Positions 1 to 9,652 of a DNA stretch of 64,000 bases are shown here, piece by piece. Both the position numbers and the translations under genes were made by a program. The DNA comes from Trichostrongylus colubriformis (Eukaryota; Nematoda; Chromadorea; Rhabditida; Trichostrongylidae), in NCBI GenBank assembly GCA_963978905.1, contig OZ022256.1:49400001-49464000 (forward strand), in the 5' to 3' direction. The notes beneath the pieces were generated by a model. It was not told the origin of the DNA. It searched no databases and was given only the letters and a program-made list of their open reading frames with translations. Position 1 is the stretch's first letter; every line of letters begins with the position of its first letter.

Positions 1-164
1 CCAAAAAGTCGAATTCTGGTTGTTATAACTCGGCTCTTCTTGAATGAATAGTAAGGAACTGGTAGACGAACGTCCTCTAGATAGACTGCCATCGCTACGA
101 TGCTGACGAGCATACTGTAAACAAGGCCTGGATTATCATAAATTGATAAATAGCGAGCAAAACA

Positions 165-420
165 ATGGGCAGAGGTGTGGTGGACAAATCCACTCAGATA
201 TTAGCTAAATTGTTGAATCCATGCATATCCGATCCGAGTTCTATCGCCTCGGATGAAAGTTCGTGGATTCACGCTGTTCTCCGCCATCATCAGCACTCAG
301 TAGTCCACATTGGACTTGTCCGAGCAGGTATATTGTGGCGCGAAGATAATTCATCGAATAGTGTGCCTACCAAACCGACGCGTTATCCACTGCGCCAGTC
401 ACCAACATGGAATTGAAGTT
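165..420 (-). repeat. tRNA-like SINE, copy 1 of a tandem pair
   Basis: Read on the minus strand, this stretch begins with a tRNA-like head containing GACTGGCGCAGTGGATAACG, a good polymerase III A-box with the layout of an Arg-type tRNA 5' half. A degenerate B-box-like region follows near the repeated phrase TTCGCGCCACAATATACC, then a body of about 150 bp. The body is shared with the neighbouring copy at 555-760 in the same orientation, with both copies containing the phrase ACTGAGTG(C/T)TGA(T/G)GATGGCG. The tRNA head is seen; classification as a SINE is inference from tRNA head plus shared non-tRNA body. No clear target duplication was found. Confidence 0.5.
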
Positions 421-554
421 GCAGATTTCATTGAAGATCGTTTGTTTCAAATTTTGAAATTCAACACCTGTCTATCGCGTTCGCATGTTCATTGGAAAGT
501 GATGTGAAAGTAACCAGTGGCCAGTTATATAGGACGAAAACTGCTCAAAAATGT

Positions 555-760
555 TCTGGTTGTTGGACCCATGATTTCCCGCCCCAGCTCCTTGCACTCA
601 GACGGTAATTTGTGGATGCATATTGCTCTACGCCATCCTCAACACTCAGTTGGCCGAGTGGGCCACTCCAACTGGGTATCTGTGGCGCGGTCAGCGATCC
701 GTCGAGCGTGTGTTCATGACACTAATGCTCTACCAGCTGCGCTAACGATGAACAGCGACA
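555..760 (-). repeat. tRNA-like SINE, copy 2 of a tandem pair
   Basis: This is the same family and orientation as 165-420 but clearly diverged. On the minus strand the head reads GTTAGCGCAGCTGGTAGAGC, a textbook tRNA A-box, followed by the degenerate B-box-like GCTCGACGGATCGC and the shared body. The divergence between the two heads (one Arg-like, one with the GCTGGTAGAGC form) suggests either two subfamilies or old copies. It does not fold as an intact tRNA gene because the acceptor and TPsiC parts are not recognisable, so it is called a SINE and not a tRNA gene. Confidence 0.5.
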
Positions 761-761
761 C

Positions 762-1522
762 GTTGCCTCAGCTCTTATCAAAGATTGTTTCGCACATTTC
801 AATTTGATAACAGCTCCACTCGTTCATGAGCAGCGGCTTCACTGTTCTTATTTTTTAAGGAGAGGAGACATTGGGCCGGGCGACGAGCCTCTGCACAGCA
901 GTAAGCAATTGAACCTCCTCGGCTTTATACTTTTTGGCCCTTTCTCAACGCCTACCAAAAAAGTCTCCGGGGTCCTTGCATTAGTCGTTTTTGTTTCTTT
1001 CGGATATTCTCGTTGTTGAAGCATTCTTTGTTGCTGTTTGCTATTTTTGTTTTAGCCTGTCACTTCGACATATTTAATAAATAAATAAGTAAATAAATAA
1101 ATAATTAATCAATCAATCAATTAATTAATTAAATAAATAAGTAAATAAATAATTAAATAGATGAATGAATAAATAAATAAATGGTCAATCAACCAGTAAA
1201 TCAGTTGAAACCGTCTACAATATCAGCTGTCCAAATACCCCCGATTCAACTGAATTTGGAACTCCGGGAAAAAAACTGTGGCGAGGGAGACACAAATCTT
1301 GAGAAGGCACACATACCTAGAGGAAAAGTGAAGTAAATATTAGTTAATCAATGTAACTAGTAGGGATAAGGCATCTAATGAGGTGCCACATATTGTAGAA
1401 TATTGATTTAGCAAATAAATAAGTAAATGAACGAGTAGGGAAATCATTACTAGGGACAAATGTCGTATTCTGTGATGCTCTTCGGCCATTCAGAGCCTGA
1501 GGATGGAGAACTGAGCCAAATA
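762..1522. other. no gene seen; contains AAAT-type microsatellite
   Basis: Nothing recognisable as coding was found. A long AT-only tract of ATAA/AATTAATC units runs from about 1070 to 1185. Such tracts form the 3' tail of the LINE at 53.5 kb, so it may be the tail of a truncated retroposon, but no LINE sequence adjoins it. The remaining exons of the transporter gene at 2221-3804 would lie here or off the window, and none could be identified. Confidence 0.5.
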
Positions 1523-2197
1523 TTAGGTAGTCTAAAAAGTCTTTTCGTATTTTTAAATACCGCTTTTTCCCTCAAAACTGCTTCCCACAAAATTTCTTCT
1601 GTACATATATATGTAGTACAAGTCCACGCGCATCTATAGGTACTGTTGTCTTCCATCTCTCGGATAACCCTTTTCGGCGAAATAAAAATGTCAAAAGTCA
1701 CTTCATTCTCAATTCCAATTTTTTTCTTAGAATGGCGTTAGACAGGGAAAGGAAAAGGTGATAATCCGATGGAGCAAGATCAGGGCTATAAGGCAGCAAT
1801 TTTTATCCGAGCTCGAAAATTTTTTAAAAGAAAAAATTCAAAAAATTTTTTACCACTAGTGAAAAAATGACTCGCAAAAAATTCTCGAGCTTGGATAAAA
1901 ATTGCTGCCCCATCCACCTTATAGCCCTCATCTTGCTCCATCGGATTATCACCTTTTCCTTTCCCTGTCTAACGCCATTCAAAGAAAAAATTTTTTATAA
2001 TTTTTGTATTGAAAATGAGGTTGACCGTTGATATGTTTATTTTGCCGAAAAGGGTTTTCCGGGAGATGGAAGACAATAATACCTATAGATGCGTGTGGAC
2101 TTGTACTAGATGTGTATGTCAGAAAAGATTGCTGGAAAGCAGTTTGGAGGGAAAAAGCGGTATTTGAAAATACGAAAAAACTTTTTAGACTACCCAA
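1523..2197. mobile_element. 675-bp palindromic MITE with TA target duplication
   Basis: The ends read TTAGGTAGTCTAAAAAGT and its imperfect complement ACTTTTTAGACTACCCAA, each flanked by TA (1521-1522 and 2198-2199). Almost the whole element is one inverted repeat. The outer arms pair across phrases for ACCTATAGATGCG, GGAGATGGAAGAC and CCGAAAAGGG, and the inner arms (about 1730-1830 and 1880-1980) pair over GGTGATAATCCGATGGAGCA. The unpaired centre is near 1850-1865. TA duplication and TTAGG termini fit a non-autonomous Tc1/mariner-type foldback. It lies in the transporter gene, only about 23 bp beyond the exon end at 2221. It encodes no transposase. Confidence 0.85.
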
Positions 2198-2220
2198 TAT
2201 ATAGCAGTGGTGAAACCTAC

Positions 2221-3804
2221 ACAAGTGAGATCCAGTGAAGTGATAATTTGAGTTCAATAGTCGGTACAATACTGGTGGTCAGAAGAATCATCAATGGGAC
2301 GATGGTCATCGGTCCAATCAGCTTGGCCAATGCACCAGCTAATCCTGTACCACCGATTAGGAGAAAGGAGATGCATGCGATAAATAAACTTCCAGAAATC
2401 TGAAAGTAAGTGGACTTAATTTGATCAAACAAAACTCAACAAAGTCTCCTAACCTCTTGAAGTCTTCCTTGCCAAAGTTCCGCGTCCACATGGTCGCTTT
2501 CAGCATATGAACATTCTTGAGTTGCCTTATAGGCTAATAATGGTGGAAGAAATGCTATTGCTGGACCGTGCAAAACGCATAACCTATAAGCTTTCTACAG
2601 TACTCCCTGATGACGGATCAAATCAAAAAATAATTACCGTAGTCCAAAAGTGGTTTGAATTATGGTGGCAATACCACAACTGACAAATGTGGCTGCTATT
2701 AATTGTACTCGCAGCTGTACAGTAGCGTCACCGGCACAGACCGCTTCGGAGACCAGGAATGGATAGACAAGCAATCCTGACAGGCACAGCATTGCCTGCT
2801 GAAATTTGCACAAATCGGATCAATCAGCTGGCAATGGGGCTTGAGTTTTACGTTTGCACTACAATCACTGATGATGCGATAGGAGACAAGTAGCGCCGTC
2901 CACACTCGCTCAACCTGGGAATCGGAGCCTAGATCAAGTTCTACTAGAAAAAAAAACTGAGCCTGCCCTTATTCCAATGTTCTTCCAATGGGAGCACAGC
3001 CAAAACACCTATAGTGCACTGGCAGAATCCTTCATGTTTAGTAGAGGCAAATGACGTTAAAATGCTTCTAGGATCGCTACAAGGATGTTGAGTTATGGGC
3101 AAAAGCTTCGGTGTCGGACAGGACTCGAACCCACACTTCATCCTTTCCGGGGATATGTGCTAAGGATATCCCCGGAAAGAATGAAGTGCGGGTTTGAGTC
3201 CCGTCCGACACCGAAACTTTTGCCCTTAACTCAGCATCCTTGTAGTAACTTTCGCATCACGAGCTGCAGCGATAAACTGCAGTTATCAGAAATCAAAAAT
3301 ATCAAAATCAGATTCTAGGATTGTTAATTGAAGTAGGGTGCATGGCGTGTAAAACAGGTTCTATCGAATCCGAACGCTTTATCATCTTTTTCCATTTTCG
3401 TGCCACAATGCGCCTGCGCAGTAAATGTTCGATCAAATACATATCCTATCATAACTACATATCATGGTGGTGCTGAATGGAATAAATAAATAGTGCTAAA
3501 TAGTGCGGTGGATCTTTTAGAAACACCGAGCAAGTTGTATTACAGTTCCACTCTTAGCATGCTCGTTTATGAGCAAAATATTAGAAAAAACTGCATTTGA
3601 ATTGCACGTATTGAATTGCAAGCACTGTCCAAAAATAGCGCAAGTTTTACATACAAAACAGAAACTGATAAATAATTAGGCTTTAACAAAGAGCTTAAAA
3701 AATGCTAGACACACCTGAAATCCGAACATGAGTGCGGCTGACCATGACGGTACTTCGTTGACTCGAAGATGAAGTGGTTCGTGAATCACTGGCGCGACCG
3801 TCAT
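2221..3804 (-). CDS. SLC23-family nucleobase/ascorbate transporter, 5' four exons (partial gene)
   Basis: Four exons join in frame on the minus strand: 3715-3804 (30 codons, ATG at 3804), 2638-2798, 2454-2583 and 2221-2399. All introns have GT/AG ends; the donors are GTGTGT, GTAATT, GTTAGG and, leaving the last exon, GTAGGT. The roughly 186-residue product carries family hallmarks in order: a MFGFQQAMLCLSG first helix, VSEAVCAGD, FVSCGIATIIQTTFGLR, the LHGPAIAFLPPLLA loop, a cysteine- and acid-rich extracellular stretch ending W-Q-G-R-L-Q-E, then GTGLAGALAKLIGPMTIVPL. These match SLC23/UraA-type permeases, which move nucleobases or ascorbate with cations at the plasma membrane. The downstream half of the gene was not found; it lies beyond the MITE at 1523-2197 or outside the window, or has been lost. 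Family assignment is strong, substrate unknown. Confidence 0.82.
3078..3251. repeat. palindromic tRNA-like element (family T), in SLC23 intron 1
   Basis: A near-perfect 170-bp inverted repeat runs from CTACAAGGATGTTGAG at its left to its complement CAGCATCCTTGTAG at its right. Each arm carries a B-box-like GG(A/T)CTCGAACCC motif and GTGTCGGAC. The centre GGGATATGTGCTAAGGATATCCC is short, so the middle part present in the copy at 37657 is missing here. Related elements are at 37657-37812, 38905-39030 and, broken by insertions, at 61462-63275. Confidence 0.75.
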
Positions 3805-3822
3805 CTAACGAATTCTGAAAGT
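3805..3822 (-). promoter_or_regulatory. probable trans-splice acceptor of the SLC23 gene
   Basis: On the minus strand an AACTTTCAG acceptor (AG at 3815-3816) lies 10 nt before the ATG at 3804, and the reading frame has a TAG directly ahead of the ATG. Nematode mRNAs commonly receive a spliced leader at such sites. A cis-spliced 5' UTR intron would look the same. Confidence 0.5.
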
Positions 3823-4632
3823 TACGAATTTCACTATCAGCAAAAAATGTTTTTAGGAGCCGTTTTTAAGAGATCTACTGAGTAACCTGATCGAAGCACA
3901 ACAGTCACTCATTATTGCAGAGTAACGAGTACGTAGGAGATTTATGGTGTTATGGAACGCGGATTATATAGGATAATGCAACAGTGGTCGCGAAAATCAG
4001 GAACATCAACTAGAACAATCCTAGTTGTAAAAAATAATGAGCAATTTGTTTGTTTGTATTCGAAAATTTTTTATATCCCGTGACTGGTGATCTCTGAGTC
4101 CTGCATCTACTCTTGGAGCAAAAGATAAGTTTTTGGTGCACGCTCCACTCACTCCGGTTAAGTTTCGCATAAAACCGCGTACGCCTGGAAGCTATTGCCC
4201 CTCTTTGAAAGTTACGCAACATCTACAACTCCAGTTCGAAATGCAAAAGAACGGATACACGGCAAGCGCACAAAAGTATTGTTCACAAATATTTGCATAA
4301 TTAACATAATTGGAAATTGATACAAACTAAAAATTATAATAATTAACTGACCACAAGTGATTGTTTGGTGTCCTTATGGAAGCCCTTATGATGGTATATG
4401 TAGGGTTGATCAGATGTTGACGATCTTAGTTCGAGCTGAAAAATTATATGTTCTGCATAAGTCCGCGATAACTGTTGGACGAATTATACTACGACAAATT
4501 AGAAACACTACGTGCAAATGCCTTTCGAATAAAACAACTCAAAGTGAAAGTGCCTTGAGCACCCATGATATTTTCGTAAAAAAGAACCGAAAAATGCTGT
4601 CTTTTCGGAGGTTCATAACAGTCACGATACGT
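3823..4632. other. no gene or repeat recognised
   Basis: This is the region upstream of the SLC23 gene. It has short ORFs only and no recognisable protein similarity. Any promoter of that gene would be here, but no element can be singled out. Confidence 0.5.
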
Positions 4633-5121
4633 CTTTTAAAGGCACATTCCAGGATTATCAGGATATTACATCTCTTGCCGTGGATGGATAGTTCGACCCA
4701 TGCCACGTAGGCTGTACCTTTACCGAGGCGTGGGTGTTAGTTCCTCGAGCGTGCAGAGCCAAAGAATCTAGCGCAACAGCCCTGCCCACCCCGGCCGGGG
4801 GTCTGCCTTTACTCTTCGACTATTATCTTTGGCATAGGTAGACCAGCTACTAGCCAAGATCTTGACATTGGCAGTAAACCATTCGCCTCGTGAAGTAAAC
4901 CCACAACTGGGTGACCTGACCCCACACTAGGCACCGGAACACTTGCAGCACACCCCTTGCTGGGGGGTGGGGGGCGAGCTGTTGCGCTAGATTCCTTGTC
5001 TCTGCTCGCTCCAAGAACTGACACCCACGCCTCGGTAAAGGTACAGCCTAAGTGGCTTGAGTCGAACTATCCATCCACGCAGGAGATGTGATATCCCAAT
5101 AATCCTGGAATGTGCCTTTAA
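4633..5121. repeat. 489-bp foldback element with unique loop
   Basis: The arms 4633-4771 and 4977-5121 are inverted copies, pairing for instance over AAAGGCACATTCCAGGATTA, GATGGATAGTTCGA and CTTTACCGAGGCGTGGGTGT. The loop (about 4800-4976) contains the phrases TAGCCAAGATCTTGACATTGG and CTGGGTGACCTGACC, which recur without the arms at 48725-48885, so the loop is a dispersed repeat in its own right. No ORF suggests a transposase. Confidence 0.75.
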
Positions 5122-5231
5122 TTCCTCCGCAATAATCAACGTCCTATCGTAGTGGATGGGCGGTTAAGCGGTTTCAAGCTGAACAGGACACGATCGGACC
5201 CTAATATAACTTAAGGCCACTATGAGAAAGC

Positions 5232-6640
5232 ATCAATGGTGAGGAATCGGAAGTGATAGCAATTGATTAGGGCTGATAAGGAGCCTCGGAAGGCGAATGG
5301 GGTGAAAATCATATCTCGCGTCGCAGCAAAGCTGGGACACTGAATTTTTAAAGTGATATAGGGGGTAGTAAGGGGACATCAACGGTGAGGGAACGGAAGT
5401 GATAGCAACTGATAAGGGGCTGATAAGGAGCTTCGGAAGGCGAATGGGGGAAAATCATATCTCGCGTCGCAGCAAAGCTGGGACACTGAATTTTTAAAGT
5501 GATATGGGGGGTAGTAAGGGGACATCAATGGTGAGGAATCGGAAGTGATAGCAACTGATAAGGGCTGTTAAGGAGCCTCGGAAGGCGAATGGGGGGAAAA
5601 TCATATCTCGCGTCGCAGCAAAGCTGGGACACTGAATTTTTAAAGTGATATAGGGGGTAGTAAGGGGACATCAACGGTGAGGGAATGGAAGTGATAGCAA
5701 CTGATAAGGGGCTGATAAGGAGCTTCGGAAGGCGAATGGGGGAAAATCATATCTCGTGTCGCAGCAAAGCTGGGACACTGAATTTTTAAAGTGATATGAG
5801 GGGTAGTAAGGGGACATCAATGGTGAGGAATCGGAAGTGATAGCAACTGATAAGGGCTGTTAAGGAGCCTCGGAAGGCGAATGGGGGGAAAATCATATCT
5901 CGCGTCGCAGCAAAGCTGGGACACTGAATTTTTAAAGTGATATAGGGGGTAGTAAGGAGACATCAACGGTGAGGGAACGGAAGTGATAGCAACTGATAAG
6001 GGGCTGATAAGGAGCTTCGGAAGGCGAATGGAGGAAAATCATATCTCGCGTCGCAGCAAAGCTGGGACACTGAATTTTTAAAGTGATATGGGGGGTAGTA
6101 AGGGGACATCAATGGTGAGGAATCGGAAGTGATAGCAACTGATAAGGGCTGATAAGGAGCCTCGGAAGGCGAATGGGGGGAAAATCATATCTCGCGTCGC
6201 AGCAAAGCTGGGACACTGAATTTTTGAAGTGATATAGGGGGTAGTAAGGGGACATCAATGGTGAGGAATCGGAAGTGATAGCAACTGATAAGGGGCTGAT
6301 AAGGAGCTTCGGAAGGCGAATGGGGGAAAATCATATCTCGCGTCGCAGCAAAGCTGGGACACTGAATTTTTAAAGTGATATGGGGGGTAGTAAGGGGACA
6401 TCAATGGTGAGGAATCGGAAGTGATAGCAACTGATAAGGGCTGTTAAGGAGCCTCGGAAGGCGAATGGGGGGAAAATCATATCTCGCGTCGCAGCAAAGT
6501 GGGACACTGAATTTTTAAAGTGATATAGGGGGTAGTAAGGGGACATCAACGGTGAGGGAATGGAAGTGATAGCAACTGATAAGGGGCTGATAAGGAGCTT
6601 CGGAAGGCGAATGGGGGAAAATCATATCTCGTAATAATCT
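5232..6640 (+). repeat. satellite array: 146-bp monomer in a 292-bp dimer, about ten copies
   Basis: The landmark ATATCTCGCGTCGCAGCAAA recurs at 5311, 5457, 5603, 5749, 5895, 6041, 6187, 6333, 6479 and, truncated, 6624. Spacing is exactly 146 except the last, where one C is lost in GCAGCAAAGTGGG. Two monomer types mostly alternate: one with GAGCCTCGG, GGGGGG and GTGAGGAATCGG, the other with GAGCTTCGG, GGGGG and GTGAGGGAACGG, giving a higher-order repeat of 292 bp. The first copy is partial. There is no long ORF through the array. Confidence 0.95.
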
Positions 6641-6685
6641 CGTATAATATAAGCGAAGAAATAAGGGGCGCACATATACAATGTT

Positions 6686-6712
6686 GCGCCCTGCCCACAG
6701 TGGGCAGGGCGC
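6686..6712. other. perfect 13-bp GC-rich hairpin at the edge of the satellite array
   Basis: GCGCCCTGCCCAC (6686-6698), a single A, then the exact complement GTGGGCAGGGCGC (6700-6712). It follows the array by about 50 bp and is followed by GTGCTGAAAA. Rolling-circle Helitrons end with a GC-rich hairpin just before CTRR, and CTGA fits CTRR, although the 3-nt spacing is shorter than usual. It could also be an ordinary terminator-like or cruciform structure. Confidence 0.8.
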
Positions 6713-7953
6713 GTGCTGAAAATCAGAAAATCTAAAGGGTAGACATGCTATGGTAAGCGGTGCTAATGAATAGGAACATGGAAAAATGCACGAATTTGGA
6801 AGAAATCAAATGAATTGCAACAAAAAAGTTTATGATAGCAATTTCTACCACAGCAAGAAATCATTCGGTCTTAGATCGCAAAGAATTCGGCAATGTTAAA
6901 AGCGAGAACAATGAAATGAGTGAATAGAAGGGCTCAATTTGAGGTGAGTGAGCGATTCAATTACAGAGAACGCAATTAAAAGCCGAACTTTTGGTATCGT
7001 AACAAAGTCCTTGATCGTGACCTATTTTCTCTCATTACACAGTCTTAATAAGTAACGAAATGCAAGGTGGCTGGCTATAATACATGACAGATGAACTAAA
7101 AGCTGAGAAAAATTGTGGAAAAACCACTCAAATCATAATATTCTGGAGAGGTAAATTCGACCCACATTTTCTCGGTTCATTCAAAATGATCACTTTCATC
7201 AAAAGGATAGAGGAAAAAGCTGGACAGCTCTTGCAAAATCGGACAAAACACCACCATAGGCGATATGCTCCCACGCATTTCTTGATTATCATACAATTAT
7301 TGAAAATAAGTTCCGGTGAGCCTCCAGAAAAAATAAATAAAAAACGTAGAATGAACGAAAAAACTCAAAAATGAAAAGGATTACTCATGAGCCGGGTGTT
7401 TATCAAACGGATTTCAGGGGTGAGAGGTGTAAGTACATCATTATTTGAAGCCTATCGCAAGGATTAGCCGACAGAATAACACTGACGTGTGGGAGCGATC
7501 CACAGGTCGCCAAAAAGAATAGTGCACTTTTAGAAACAAAATAGTAAATAGTAGACTTGCATGCCTGTTTATGGCTGCATTCTAAAGGGGGGGGGGGGTA
7601 TGGGTGAAATACTAGGTAGACCATAATTTCTGCTACACTTTTTATTTTCTTGGGGAAAACTGTGGAAGCTTCTGGAATATTTGGTAGTGGGGGTTATGTA
7701 AAGCGAGTGAAAAGGACTACTGATTGACACATTCATATTCTCTTTGGCTTCAACTAGCAGTAAATCTGCGACAATTTCGCGAGAGAGGCGGAATTCACGA
7801 ACACCGCCCCAGCTCCTCAGTATGCAAGGCCACTAACCGAATCCACCAGTCGATGGGCTCAGTACTGTCTCTCATATGGCGGTAACCCGATGGCTCGATC
7901 GACTCAAATTGAAACAGAAAAAAATTTCAAAAAATTGCGAAGAGAAAACAATT
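6713..7953. other. no gene recognised; one 12-G tract
   Basis: No coding region or known repeat was identified. A run of 12 G lies at 7587-7598. The interval ends directly at the terminal CA (minus strand) of the LTR element. Confidence 0.5.
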
Positions 7954-8344
7954 TGGTGGATTACCAAAGGTTGTACAGGCACGTGTAGTATATGTTTATT
8001 ACGACGTACCTTTTGTACAATAACCGACCCTAATACATCGCAATAGGGGTTTATATACAGACAAATGTGGGCGGTGCATAGATATGGGCTCAATACTGGA
8101 CCGAAAAGGTCCAGTGGAAACACTCCTGTTAGGGGATGAAAGAGTGCACCGCGCCAGGGGCAAATACCTAGGATACATAGTTGATTGCACACTTATGATA
8201 CCGCGAGGTCATGCCTGCGGTATCTTTTCAATAGGTACTTATCCAAGTTATGTCCTAGGGTAAACAACTTGAACTAACATGTTATCATTCAATTCTAGCT
8301 GCAAGTCGATAGGAATGAGATATTATGGTTGTGAATCCACAACA
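7954..8344 (-). repeat. 3' LTR of the BEL/Pao element
   Basis: This copy is nearly or fully identical to 12175-12565, including the landmarks GGTCCAGTGGAAACACTCCT and TAGGATACATAGTTGATTGC. Near identity of the LTRs implies a recent insertion. The sequence just inside it (8345-8360, CCCCGCCCCAG on the coding strand) is not a polypurine tract. Confidence 0.92.
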
Positions 8345-8495
8345 CTGGGGCGGGGCGAAAAATAGCGGTAGCTAAAATGGTGATCTAATCACAAAGTTTT
8401 GAGACATACAAAACGAAGCATTTCAAGACACAACAATACATGAGAATAGGTTCGATGTGGCTAGTAAGAACAAAAACTACTGTGTTGGCATTAAA

Positions 8496-9652
8496 TCAGC
8501 AAACAATCTTCCTGAAAACTGAAGAAACTGCTGGAACCATTGCGGTAATGAAGATGACGATTGCGATGAGGGCGACGATTGTCGAATTCCACTGCTCGGT
8601 CGCGACATCTAGTAGGTGTTTGAAATCGTAGAAGTTGAACATACTGACGTAGTTGGCATGTCGAACAAATTGTTCACATAGCGCTTTCCAGTGCGTGTGG
8701 AACGCCAGTAGTCCCGCATAATTGCCCTTTTTCCTTGAATGGTGGCCGAATTGACCATTGCAGGGGACAGTCCTCTTTGATCTCCTATTCCAGTCACGAT
8801 TCGGCGAGCCAAATTTCGTGAAAAATGGACGTAAGGCTTTTGTAGACCATTGCAATGGCGTGGTAGTCGTGGTGATATAGTGCCATCGCCACCACTGTCG
8901 ATTATAGAGTCTGCACGGTATGCAGCGGAGGCACTCGTAGTGAAAGTCATCTCGCCGCTATATACTTCTCTGGAAGTTTGTCCATGAGAGTTCCGATCTT
9001 GCACCACTGGAGACGACACTGAAAGTCGATTTCGAAAGATCTTTTCGCTGGTGACATATTTTCTGCCGTGCAATTTCGCCTCCGTGTCGGACGGCAGGAG
9101 CAAGGGCATCGCTTGAGGTTCTGATTTCGTGGAAGCACTTCTTGTCTTGAGATGCCGTGTATCAGTGGATTTCTCTTTCTGGACTGCAGCTGTCTCTGAT
9201 CGATCGAAGCTATTGGTGTCCATGAGATGTTCGTTTACCGTTTCGTCCGCATCGCTCCAGGCATTGGTTACAATCGATTTCAATCCGATGATATTTTTTG
9301 GTAACTTTCTGCAGTCGTCGACCATTACGGGTGCAGATACAACAAGCGAACTGCAGAGTGAGTTCTTTTCCTTTCTCAATGAAGTAGCTGTACCGCTGAA
9401 ACCGGATATGGCATAACCAAAAATTGTCGGAGTGAGCACCAGTCCTGACGGTAGCCGTACAGCTGGACTGCTGATGTCAATCACTTGGTTTATGAGGTCC
9501 TGTCCAATAAGCACATCAGAAGTTACTTTTGTGCAGCGAAGACTGCGCTGAGCGATAATGATCCTATTTTTTCTGATGAATCTTCTGTCCGCTCGTGACA
9601 AATGAGCCGTTTTGGTACCAGATGTCAGCTTTTCCTTGGTGAAAACTGACAA
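8496..9652 (-). pseudogene. BEL/Pao protease C-terminal part plus degraded pol/env remnant
   Basis: The frame at 8609-9652 continues the protease of the neighbouring frame after a frame change near 9650. It shows TSGTKTAHLSRADRRFIRKN, then VTSDVLIGQDLINQVI and PTIFGYAISGF, as expected at the end of the nematode BEL protease domain. Beyond about residue 100 nothing matches reverse transcriptase motifs. An overlapping frame, 8496-8855, ends with a strongly hydrophobic stretch STIVALIAIVIFITAMVPAV before a short basic tail, which could be the membrane anchor of an envelope-like protein placed just before the 3' LTR. The pol core was probably lost by internal deletion. Confidence 0.6.

Noticed and set aside
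165..760. Possible functional tRNA genes
   Set aside because: A-boxes are good but TPsiC and acceptor stems are absent, and the shared non-tRNA body indicates SINEs.
1071..1185. AT-repeat tract as a LINE tail
   Set aside because: No LINE coding or 3' UTR sequence adjoins it, so it is listed only as a microsatellite.
4357..4710. 117-codon plus-strand ORF
   Set aside because: Its 3' part lies in the foldback arm at 4633; no similarity recognised.
5311..6640. Regular repeats considered as a CRISPR-like array
   Set aside because: The 146-bp units are contiguous with no unique spacers; this is a satellite.
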